Shown here piece after piece: positions 13,101-25,100 of a DNA stretch of 64,000 nucleotides (position 1 is its first letter; each line of letters begins with the position of its first letter). Position numbers and translations under genes: made by a program. Below the pieces are notes generated by a model, which saw only the letters and a program-made list of their open reading frames with translations, ran no database searches and was not told where the DNA came from. Source of the stretch: Leuctra nigra (lineage: Eukaryota; Arthropoda; Insecta; Plecoptera; Leuctridae); assembly GCA_934045905.1 (NCBI GenBank), contig OW203763.1, positions 23,797,108-23,861,107 on the forward strand, in the 5' to 3' direction.

Positions 13101-16100
13101 TGGAAAACTAGAAGTTACTGTGCCGTCTTTCTCTCCAATGACTGTGGCTATTTCTCTTTACGAGAAGGAACCTAACGAGTACGACGTAAGTACGCTATCT
13201 TTTATTAATACGCATTAATGAAAACAGTCTAAATAGAATAGCTAGATATACGTATAAAGTTCACGTTAACTCAATGACGTTGAAAAGAGAACAATTAACA
13301 ATTTTGTTATTTCCATTTACAAGCAATTTAACTTAAAACGAATGCGAGCTCTTATTATTCAATAAAACTAAAGCCTTCTCAACTAATTAACGGACAATAA
13401 AAGTGTTGCAGTCAGTATTTTACTGACGTAAAACTCGTGCTTTAACTTCTCAAATTTCAACATAAAATGACGTATATTAATCTGACCACAACTAACATGT
13501 GTGACTACTAAACTAACAAAGTTATTCACCAAAAAACCACAAAAAGTCACCACAAAAGTTGATTTTAATTCTCGTTAATTTTAACTGTATTAAATTTGAA
13601 TATATTTATTTTAGGTCAGCTTTTCAGCAACTTGGTTCAGTGGTCACAGCATAAGCGCAAAAGGCCTTTTCCAAGACAAGACTTCTCACAAAGCTGAACA
13701 CTACATTCTGAAACTTGCAATTAAATCACCCAGTTTTGAAGAAGTATCATTCAACTGCAAGCTACTCAAGGACAATAAGGAATTCAGAATCGATCTTCAA
13801 GCAGAATATCTAAATGATAAATACGCCCTTCTCTTGAAACATTCATCTCATTCCTCTTTGGAATTCGACAACAGAGTTGAAGTGAAATATAAAAACAGGT
13901 TGTATTCACTGGTGTCTGAAATAAGTCTGAAACAGCCGCGAAGAATTCTGCTCGAACTGCATTTGGATCAGTATCGAGATATTCACTTGTTATTAAGAGG
14001 AACGAATAAGAAGACGAAGAAGGAAGTGGCTTTTGATCTGAAGTGGGATGCGAATCGAGATCCAGGACAGAAGTTAGCGGCATCCATTGAGTTCGATCAT
14101 CCGGGGTATATGAACTACAGCGGTGGTTTTATGGTTTCTTTCCCGGGGAGGACCGTTAAAGGAGCTTTCATGTTTGATTTGAAAAGTAAGAGAAGAAGGA
14201 AAGTTAATACTTAAATTAACAGACCTTTAATAGTTTAAATATCAAATTAATTGGTTCATTCTCAGTGTTTATATTGCACATATTAATATATCGTGATAAC
14301 AGCACAATGCGTTACTCACACAGTAGTGTAAAAAATATATAGCAATTCAATTTAATGTGTTTTCTTACGATAAATAAGTTGATTTGCTCGTAAAAAGTAG
14401 TGCAAGAAAAAATTCGGCAGTGGTCAAATTAAGTATCACACGAACTAAAAATGTTTATAGTGTGCGTAAATGTGTCAGATAAAAGAACCTAGCATGGATT
14501 TGAATCAATAGTTTAAATGATTGTATAACTTTTCTCAGGTACTACACTTGACTCAACGGCCCATCTGGAGTGGGGTCCTCAGGATGCCATCGACGTCAAG
14601 CTACTCACCTCTTACGATCTCTCAAAAAACATGGTCATTATTGTCAACTCAGAACTTCTCACGCCATTCGAGCACTGGAAGCGGACTTCTTTGGCTGGAG
14701 GGTAATTAAGCATGCATCGTATTTTATTTGATAACGATTTGTAAAATAAATCCAAATGTACAAATGGTGGCAGATGTTGGATTTAAAAATAATTATTTTT
14801 TATTACATTTAATTTTTGACCAAATACATATTGCCATATAATTGTATTTGTACATACATATTATAATATAATTGTATTTTATAAATATTATTTGATACGA
14901 TGAATTATACAAATGGTGGCAGATGTAGGATTTATAAATAACTACTTAATATTACATTTAATTTTTGATGAAATACATATTGCCTTAAAATTTATAAGTA
15001 TTTTAGTACAAATGTATGATGTGAATATAATTTGATACGATGAAATATACAAATGGTGGCAGAAGTAGGATTTTTTGGAAAATTTTATATTATACTTCAT
15101 TAACAGTAATAAAGAAAAAAATACATAATTACAGATAACTAATCAGTAATCACAGCAAATATGTCATATAATTACCCAAAAAACAAAAATATACCAATTA
15201 AAGATATGTGCCGATTAATTTTACGAATCGAAATATCACATACTTATAAAACAATGTAGGTAAAACTAAATAATAACAGTGAAAGTAGAAATAAGGACAT
15301 TGATATGTTCTATTTATTATGAGTAAGTAAAGTTTAATATTCCCTTTCGAATATTCCATTTAGATTCAGCAGAGAGTTTAACATGCCTTGATCTTCTCTC
15401 TAGTTTTCGCCACGAAGGTAACTTGGTACGTGCGAACGGGAGTGTCTACTGGCAAGACAATCAGCACATCGCTCTCGATGTATTCGGAGATTATCTGGTG
15501 GTTGATCCAGACTTCCGTTGCGAGCTTAACGCATCGATAGTGAGCACAATTCCACAAGTATCATCAATATCCGGCAGCTTCTATCACAAACACAATCACA
15601 CCAGTTTCGTCACCAATGTTCTTCTAGAGGTAAAACTTACAATTATTCAAGATTTAGCTTTCGCTACCTTTCGGATGTTAAGACATAATATATTTATGAG
15701 ACTATGACTTGGGTACATTTTAGTGAAAATGTATAAGTACGAAATATTATTCGAGGACACAGAGTTTTTGTTAAACCTCCATCAAAGTAAGGATGAAATT
15801 GAGAAAGGTATAAATATGAAGCATATGAGGCTAAATCAAACCTTGTACTTAACTAAATTAACTTTAACACCCACTCAGTATAGTCCGTTATACATGTTAA
15901 ATTAGTGAAATAATATTATTCATTTGATCTAAAATTCCATTTCTATTCCCAGAATAATCCGAAGGAGAGAATATCTCTACAAAGTGATTGGACACTAACT
16001 GAAGGACCAATGTGGTCAAATCTCACTGGAACTGTTCAAATGTCGTCGCCTTTTGTTGGATATCAAAAGGGAATACTCAGAAGTCAAATGCACATCAGTA

Positions 16101-19100
16101 CAGACAAAGATGTACAAGGAATTGCTGATTTGGAACTGGAGAAAAAGAAATACACACTTTCCCTTGACGGTAATTCATCGACTCAATGATCCATGACCTC
16201 CCGATTAAGTATCTGTCAGATATTAGTCAGATAATTCCAGAGTTGCCTAACGACTTACTACAGAGACAACATCATTGATGTATAAAAATTAATCCTTACG
16301 ATTTGGTACGATAACAAATTGTTTAAATTTATCTGTTTCAGGTCATTTTAAAAAGATTACGAACAGCATGCTTGAATTTAATATAACAACTCCAATTCAA
16401 AAGTATCATACAATAAACGGCAGATTTGGTTATTCGGAGGCCCGCAAGCATCTCGTGGCCCAACTCAAAGGACCAACTGGAGCCATTGGAATCGAAATAT
16501 TGTTCAGTATTTATAGTAGTTCAAAGTTTGAAGTGCTATTCGACGTTGCTACGCCGCTTGAAATCTTGGAAAAGATGTTAATTGTTGGGAAGCTCAATTC
16601 AAATGCTGTAAGTATTCTTTATGACGTGAACTTGTCTAGAGGGTATAACTATACATTCCAGACTTAATTGTCGTAGATTTTACCAATATCACGGGCACAA
16701 AATATGCGTTATATTGAGAGATTAATTATTTTTCAATATTTTTTTTTTATTAATACGATAAATCTGCTTGCAAAAGAGTGTCATTGCTGTAAGGAAGCCT
16801 TTCTAATTTCCAAACTAATAATTTGGGATTGACAACATCTACCTTCCAACATAAATTTGACAACTTACGAGTATCTTCATGTTGTAATCAAATACACATT
16901 CTTTCCCGCGATAGTGTAAATCAATTAATGATTTTTAGAATGCTATTGATAATGCTAGGTATAAGTTATATGGAGCCTGTACCTACGTATAATAATGTAT
17001 CTTATAATGTAACCATTAACTAATTTGTATCATTTACTACCTTTTCTTGTATTAAATATCGAGTAATTCTCACAAAATTATTCTATAACATTTAATATGA
17101 ATTGAAAAAAATCTTAATTTAAACAAATTTTTTAAATTGGAGTCTATTCAGAGGAATGGCACAAGCCAATCTATATGTTAAATACTATCTAAAAGTGCAA
17201 TCAGATCAATCGAATTTCCTTAGGAGGTTTAGGTTTCTTTACCTTCATTTGCAGAATAAAGAAATCTGGCGCATTGCCATGAGCTGGTAACCTGTAGATT
17301 GCTTCCTCTTTTCATTAAAAGGCGTTGACAAAGACAAGAACTAATAAGTGTGAACGTATGTTTGTGTGCAGGCTGATTTCCGATGTGGTTGGAACAATCT
17401 GACTCTGGGCTTCACTGGAGTTTGGCATTACGAGAGTCCGACAGACTTCGAGTACAGTTGCATCATCTACACGCCTCTTGGTGGATTCGAGAAGAACGGT
17501 GTTGTCGCCAAGTTGCTGCATAAAGAAAAACTCACACTTGACTTTGAAACTTCCATCAAACTAGCGGACATCATGGTAAGGGAAAGCTCCACTTCAAATG
17601 TACCTATTTAAATCGATGTACCTTAAATAGTTCAGATTTAATTTATAAGTATATTCTTTTAATGTCCAGTTTACAAAATTAGTGCTCGTATTTAGCACCA
17701 AGATGTATAATAATAAGTAATATCAAGGACGTTACTGGTTAGCTTATCAGCAGATAATAGTCTTCAAAATCTTCTTAATACGTTTCTAAAAGTGTTAACA
17801 TGTATAACCTATCATTCAGGATAAGAGTTGAATATAATAAAAATAACCATATTTTACTATTTAATACTTATATTATGCATTATTGTAGAACAACTTTAAT
17901 TATTAAATTTCAGTTGCTCCCTGATACATATTGATTATTTCCTTCATTTATTTTATTTTCATTGCGTTTATCTCTTTGTATTTGATATTCTATTTGAATA
18001 TTTTTTTCTGATATAATTTTCTCTCTCTACATAAGTATTATATTAATTATTTATTTATTAATGTCGATCTGATCTAAACCTACAGTAACCCACATTTATG
18101 TCAAATAAAAATAATAGTTAAAATATCACAAATGAAGACAAGCAACTTTGCCTTCAGCTCGGCGTCAAGCTGCAGGGCGAGCCAAAGCCACAAGTTCTTC
18201 CCGGCGTCCATCTTCCCAAGCCCAAGTCCGAGGACGACTCATCCGACGAGGGTGAAGATGAAGATGATAGTGAAGAGGACATCAGCTGGCGAGGAATGGT
18301 GGAGATCAACTTGATTGTGTATCCAGCAGTCACAGGGACGTTAGACATTGACCAACATGATGCGCTCTACATAATACACACCTCGCTCAATCTACCCAAT
18401 GGCACTATCGACATTCAAGACGAATTTACATTTGAGGTGAGGATGACACATCTTTCTTTAACTGTTTTCTTCAATAATAAGTTGGAACATTTAAATTGAG
18501 GCATTATAGATATTTTTTAGATTAATTTTAAACTATTATATAATATAATAATTGAAATGTTAGCCTGGCTCATTGTTTGATGATTTGCTGTTCATATCAA
18601 TATTATATGTTCATCAATTTCTAAAACTTACATTTTATTCTATTCGTTGAGATAAAATGACAATGTTACTTGTATAATGAATTATCTAACCTATCTAGTA
18701 ATATCTTCAATTGAATTCAAACAACTATATTTTTATACAGTAGGGTAAAAGCCCAGAAGTGGTTACATCAATTCAGTAGAATGTGAATAAGTATATTTTG
18801 AACTATCAATACACCTCAATGTGTAGTTATTGTGTTTAAGGAAGGAGAAGTGCATTCATAAATATAATGATTATCAACAACAAATTCTATAATAATGTTT
18901 TTACACGCGTTTGAAAATCAGTAATATTAACCATTACTGGGTAGTACTGTGCCCAGTAATGGTTAATACATTTTAATGGTAAAACACTTTGTTTAAATTC
19001 ATTGACATGTTACCAACATATTTTGAAAGTTTTGTAACATTCTTATCTTATATGTATTGTATGTGATAGTTTTACAATACTATACCTATTTGTGTTTGGA

Positions 19101-22100
19101 CCATATTCTGAAATTTATCAGATCACCAAGAACATTTTATTTTAATATGGGTAAACTTTGGGTTGCTTTCACTCAATGAGGATAAAATTCGACTCATGAA
19201 TGTCAATACTAACATTTGTGATCAATTCTGAGCGAAGAATGGCGTCTAATACAGGACTAGCCATTACTGAGCTCATTAACCACTACTGAGTTTTTACCCT
19301 AATTCGTTGCATTATTCTACATTGTACTTTAAGCTCGTAATTTGCGGTTGCGTGCCATACATTCTACTTCGAGCTAGTATTCAATTATTCCACTTTGTAG
19401 TGCCTACAGTCTGCGTGTAAGCGAACAAACGTAGTTTAATATCGACTTTTTAATTTCAGGATGTCTTCACGATGTACAACAAACTAAAAATAACAACACC
19501 TTTTGAATCTTTCAAAGAATTCAATTCAAATTATATATTTGAAATAATGATTGCTGAAAAATACATAATTGGATTAAACGCAAACTTCCTAATGCAAAAT
19601 GACTGGAAAAACTCCGGCGTTCTCCTAAATTACACGTATGAAATCACAGAAGACGAAGATATGGAAACGCATTCGGCTCGATTCCACATATATACTCCAT
19701 TTGAAGCAATGAAATCGTTTGACAGCAAGTTTATGTTGGAGAAGGAAGAACATCTGTATCGAACAAATGTAACAGTAACTACTGAGAAGAGTAGAACGAC
19801 AGTCGCCACACATCTGGAGTATGAGAAGGATTTCTTGGAAGCCACCTTTGGGTTTGGCATGAACACTTCGTTTTACGTTGTACCTTTGTTCAAGGTTACA
19901 GCCCGAAGAGATTTCACGAAGGGCGAAAAGGAAATGGCACTTACACTTGAAAGATTTAATCCAGACGGCATTGTTGTAAGTCACTTATTAATTATTTTAT
20001 TTCAGTTTTAATCAACTTTGACAGAATTTACAGGCGTTCGATCATGCGATTTTGTTCTTAATCAAATTATATGTTTAATTTTAGTATGGGATTGAAGGGA
20101 CATGGCACTACGAGAAGAATCTACTTTTAAAAACAAAAGTGAAATTGCACACACCCTTTGAAAGTCTTCCTTCTCTCGGCGCAAGTATTCATTACACTCG
20201 TAATTTCCGTGAAAACTCCTACTCTCTCGACGCAATGGTAATCTTCGCAGCTAAACAAGAGTTCCAAGTGGCCGGCTTGTTGAAGGGCAATCACATCTCA
20301 CTGAGGCTGGAAACACCGCTGGAAATGTTCAGGAAAGTTCTCGTCAATGGAACTATGAAAGGTCCAGACAATAATCACAGAACTTTCATTGGAACAGTTT
20401 TCTACGAGGAGACGTCGTATGACGTGGCTGGCGAGGTGGCAATGACCAACGAAATTCCGCTAAACGTAAGATATTTTGAAATAATTTTCTATTTGCTCAA
20501 GGATTTTTATACCATGATGAATTTTACTCCAAAGGTTTCTTCGGTGATGCTCTGTCTTTTGGCCCTGAAGATTCTCAGCCTGAATAGGGAGAGAGCTCTT
20601 CATAACGGCCCCATCTACCCTTTTCAGGGCTAACATTAAAACAGAGCATCACCGAAGAAACCAAAGAAGCAAATATTTTCTGATGCAATAGATAATAATT
20701 ATTCTGTCGCCTCCCTATAAGTACGTAACATATTTTAAGCTAATATATTTTACAGTTATGTATTTCGAAATCCGTGTCTTTATTGGTACTTTTATGTATT
20801 GATAAGATAAACATAAACACATAAACACATAAAAACATCATAAACATCGAACATCAAAAACCATTATCTAAAATTAGTTTTCGTCACACCATATTTGTTT
20901 TTTAAGACTTTCTGATTGGACTTCATTTGTCTTTATTTGACATATTTGATGATTACAAACTTAAATGAAGTTCTTAGACAGTGAAGCTTTGAAATATAAA
21001 TAAAGCATAAATTAACAATACATGCCAAAAACTGCTAAAACAAATCTTCGTTTCTCAATTAACAGCTATCTGTGTGCACTATAGGGAAGATAATGTTCAA
21101 CACGTAAAAATTAATGGTTTCCTAGGTTATTAATTTCCTCTCATTATCTTTTGTCAGGTGAAAATTGCCACACCGTACAAAGAAGGTAAAGCAATCCTGA
21201 CAGTGTTGACTCTTCAGAAGAGAGAGGATGGTTTTAAAATAGACTCTTCGCTTGAGATTGGTCCAGATAAAGTGGAACTCACTGGAGATGTGTCTATGAG
21301 AGCATCAGCAGATTGGAACGCCAACTTCAAGGTATACAATGAATAAATATATACTCATATTCTTATTTTGACCCAAAACATAAGGGTGGTAAATAAGATT
21401 TTTTCCAAATTATTCCAAATTTTATAAGCACGTTTAATCCTTTAACTTTTAGGTATAGGTACACTTTAATTGGGAACACTGAAAATAAACGAAAATGTAA
21501 GTAGGTTCCTTTTCATGCTAATATCTTCTGGCAAGGTATTTTTTCCCCTTAAAATATGTCTATTTGTTTTCAGTGTAGGAAGAACCCCGTGGGGAATCGA
21601 AAATAGTGTTATATTACAACAGACAAATCCAAATTTGCATGCTCAAATGAACAACTTTATCACTAATTTAACTAATTTAATTGTTTGCTATTTAAATTAT
21701 ACTGATTTCTGATTTTTATAGCTCCTAACACAAATGTGTATACAAACATTTACTGATGAATATGCAAGTCAATTTGTGATTGTGGGTCATGTATTTAATT
21801 ATTTTGATTTTAGCCTCGCTTATAATTTGTCATTGTATTCAAATTATTTGTTTGTTTATGAAGCTGCAATGTGTCAAATGGTGTATTATTGAAATTACGC
21901 ACTGAACTTGCTATATTTCAACCCCCCGTTTCTTTTAGATCGTGTCTACCCACCCCGAGTACAATCTGCTGGCATTCAACGGCAAATATCTTCGAATGCA
22001 CGACGGAAATCTTACGTTCGATTTCAACACAGACACTTTGATCAAAGGCTTGGAGAGACTCCGATTCTCTGCCAATTCTTTGTGAGTAACTTTCATAGAA

Positions 22101-25100
22101 AGTTCGTATCTCAAATCATTAATACAGAAATCAATCGACTGCTATTGGACTAGGCATGCTTTTTATATTACAAAATCCATATTTTTACATCGATACATTA
22201 TTTTCCGGTGCCATAAGCCTCGCTGCAGAACAGTGCGACGTTAAGCCTCAGACAAAAAAATGTATACATTTATTTTCAATTAACTCATCGTTTAATTTAA
22301 AAATTAATGTAAATCACGCAATTATCTTTAAATATTTTTTTACAACTGGACGTTTTAACGGCTATTTCCAAACATAATAAATTAAATACAAAAATCACTT
22401 GTCAAGTATAAGATCACGGCTTAGTTAAGTCATCGCAGGAAAGTAATGAAATGTTACCATTGTTTTCACCAGGTTAACTCAGAACAGTGGCAAAGTGAAA
22501 TCTTCATTCGACATCACACGGGCCAAAGGTGAACTCCAGGGTGAATGGGTTTGGAACCTTCTTGAGAACATGGGGGTGAAAGTGATCGCCTCATACGGTG
22601 TTGGTGAAGACGTCAAACATATTGTCTCGGAGATCTTTTACAGAAATCCAAAGAAAACGTTTAAACATGTTGCTTTGGGATTAGATGCAAACTACAACAA
22701 AAACTACTGGCAGTAAGTAAAAGTCACTAGACGTTTTGATAAGTACTTGATACGTGTAGGTTAATGTTCTCCGATGTTTATTTCAAAAATGATTGGCTCC
22801 TTTGTATATTAAAAAATTGTGGCTTTACGATTATTTTAATTAAATTAAGCAATCAACTTTATTTTTGTTGACACCAAAATTTACGGGGACATACCTCACA
22901 CCTTTGTAAAAGTATGGTACAATTGACTTAATTTTTTTCATTTTCATTTTTTTTTCATTTATTTTTTATATTCACACATCATACATAGTCATACAATAAA
23001 AATCATGGCACCTCCATAAGCCAAGGCCTGTGCGGAGGTACATTCCTATCTGTATGGACTCTAGTATACTACTTTGCTTCTAGATTTGGAGCGAATGGCA
23101 CGTTGGACTTACCTCAGTCCGATGACATTAGTTTACTTCTAAACCTCAAGATGCCGCCACCTCACCATGACATCCACACCGTGGTCGGTAAATTCCAGTA
23201 CACCAAGGATTATGCACACGTACTTCAAGTACTCAAATACTTCACTGCCTACTCCAAAGATACCAGCTATGGCACATCCGGGGAGGTAAGAGACTTCGTG
23301 AATAACATGTGCCCAATATTTTATACACTGTCAGTTTAAAATACTTGTTCCAATCATTTTAACTGGTGTTTTGCTATTTTACAATCAAACCAAATTGTTT
23401 TTTTTGTAGTAACACAGAGGAACTAAAACATTCGTAGTTTCAGAACAATTCTGTAATTACTAGATTATGTAAAATTAAAAGCTTTAAATATGTGTTTTTG
23501 GGAGTTGATAATACATTTCAGAAGAATTAATGGGGATAATTAAATTAGATAACGTCCTAAAGTACTAACAAAATTGTTTTATTTGGTTTTAGTTGAACCA
23601 GAGCAAGCAATCTATAAAAGGCAACCTACAACTGGAGTGGGGAGGTGAAAATCCAAAAACAATCAATAACGTCGTCGATATCAAACGAAAAGATAAACAA
23701 ATTGATTTGGTGTATACATTGAGAACGCCACATTTCGAAGAAGATACTTTGGTTGCCAAAATGTTCTATGATTATATAAACGATATGCACAAAGCTAGAG
23801 GGAATATTTACAGCCCTGCACAGAGATATATTACGGGAGGAAAGATTGATTTCGAGACTTTTTCGAATATGAATGGAACATTGAATACAACGACACCATT
23901 CCCAACAATACCATATCTTGGTACAAACTTCGTCACAGTATCTCAGGCGTAAGTAGTTTTAGATGTTCTACATTGCCGTAATTATTGAATCTTTAGGTAT
24001 TTTGTTGGAGCTTTTTCAACTTTCAAATGAAGATATGTGTTAACTTTCTCTGCCAGTCATTTTCTTCATGTGGACATTTTAAAAGTGGATTTATTTATTT
24101 ATAATAAGTATAGCATCTCTCAATAATTTCTTTCAGCTTATTAAACAAACGTTATCTGAAAGTGTTCTGGCCACATAAAGCGGCGATCTTCAATTCAACC
24201 TACACTTATGACAGTCGAGATTACAACACACAACTTAATGGCTCGGTTGTCATAGAAGTCCCATTGGCAACGAAACATGTTGGAAAGATTATTTATGGAT
24301 ACAAGGTAAGAGAAGGGTATTGTGATTTTTCATGTTTTGTTGTTTTAAAACAAATAAATGAATATCTGTTTTGAAAACAAACGAATAAATTGGTTTTGTA
24401 AATGAATGAAAATTGATACCTATATTTGAGTCTAGCACAACCAGATTGAAAAGAATTACAATGTAACATGTTAAAATTAAGTGTGTGGTTTACATTCACA
24501 CTTTGTTACATATTTTTAAGTAACTAAGTTCTGATTAAAATTCATTATTACATAACAAACATATATTTCTTGTGGTTTTTAGGAAGCACCTCTTCACAAA
24601 ACCGGTTATTCTTTCGTCGAATACAACAAAAAGAAGTTGCTCGAAGGCAAGTATAAATGTGACTCGGTTTCGTCAGCTGGTTTTGATAAAGACACAATAA
24701 ATATTGAGATCGAAAACCAATTTCATCCTCTGGGCGTGTTGTATATCCACGAATACGAATACAGCGGTGGTTCAGACGGCCTCAATCTACCCACAATGGT
24801 GAGAGAGCATATTTATCCCCTGTTCACGAGCACACACAATTCAATGTACATAAACAGATGACACCTGATTCTTTTCGTCTAGGAAACTAAGAAAGCAGAA
24901 ATATTCAAATTGCACAACCGAGCTAAATTTCATCTTAGTGGTGAAATGGCAGTACGAACAACGTTTACAGGACAAGAAATTCTGTTGACTGCAATCCACT
25001 CGAATCGGACTGTGAGATTAAAAACTGATTACAACTTTTTGGACCAACAATTCAATTCGAGATCACTTCTTGAATTAGATCCAGACGCGTGGGCTAGCTA

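Larger units (their letters stand above)
10037..14185 (+). other. Apoltp exons 9-16: open beta-sheet lipid-binding region
   Basis: Exons: 10037-10224, 10547-10729, 11574-11844, 11931-12072, 12144-12317, 12391-12686, 12799-13185, 13615-14185, covering partial residues 501-1238. The sequence is alternating hydrophobic and polar, with few cysteines, as expected of the beta-sheets that follow vitellogenin_N in this family (DUF1943-type position). Exon 9 carries IIPTGIGLPITLSA, a typical start of this region. No dibasic furin-like site was found where apolipophorin-II/I is cleaved. Introns 9651-10036, 10225-10546, 13186-13614 and 14186-14538 contain nothing recognised; 10730-11573 holds one or two MITEs. 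Confidence 0.85.
14539..21331 (+). other. Apoltp exons 17-25: TPFE-motif beta repeats and acidic insert
   Basis: Exons: 14539-14701, 15404-15629, 15953-16169, 16342-16607, 17372-17575, 18158-18436, 19460-19975, 20085-20465, 21158-21331 (partial residues 1239-2046). A motif T-P-[FL]-[EG] recurs: LLTPFEHW, VATPLEILEK, IYTPLGGFEK, ITTPFESFKE, IYTPFEAMKS, LHTPFESLPS, LETPLEMFRK. Exon 22 (18158-18436) carries a strongly acidic run, EDDSSDEGEDEDDSEED, probably a surface loop. Introns 15630-15952, 16608-17371, 17576-18157 and the part of 14702-15403 after 15,080 are AT-rich without recognised features; the others hold a tandem repeat, a MITE or a hairpin described separately. Confidence 0.85.
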
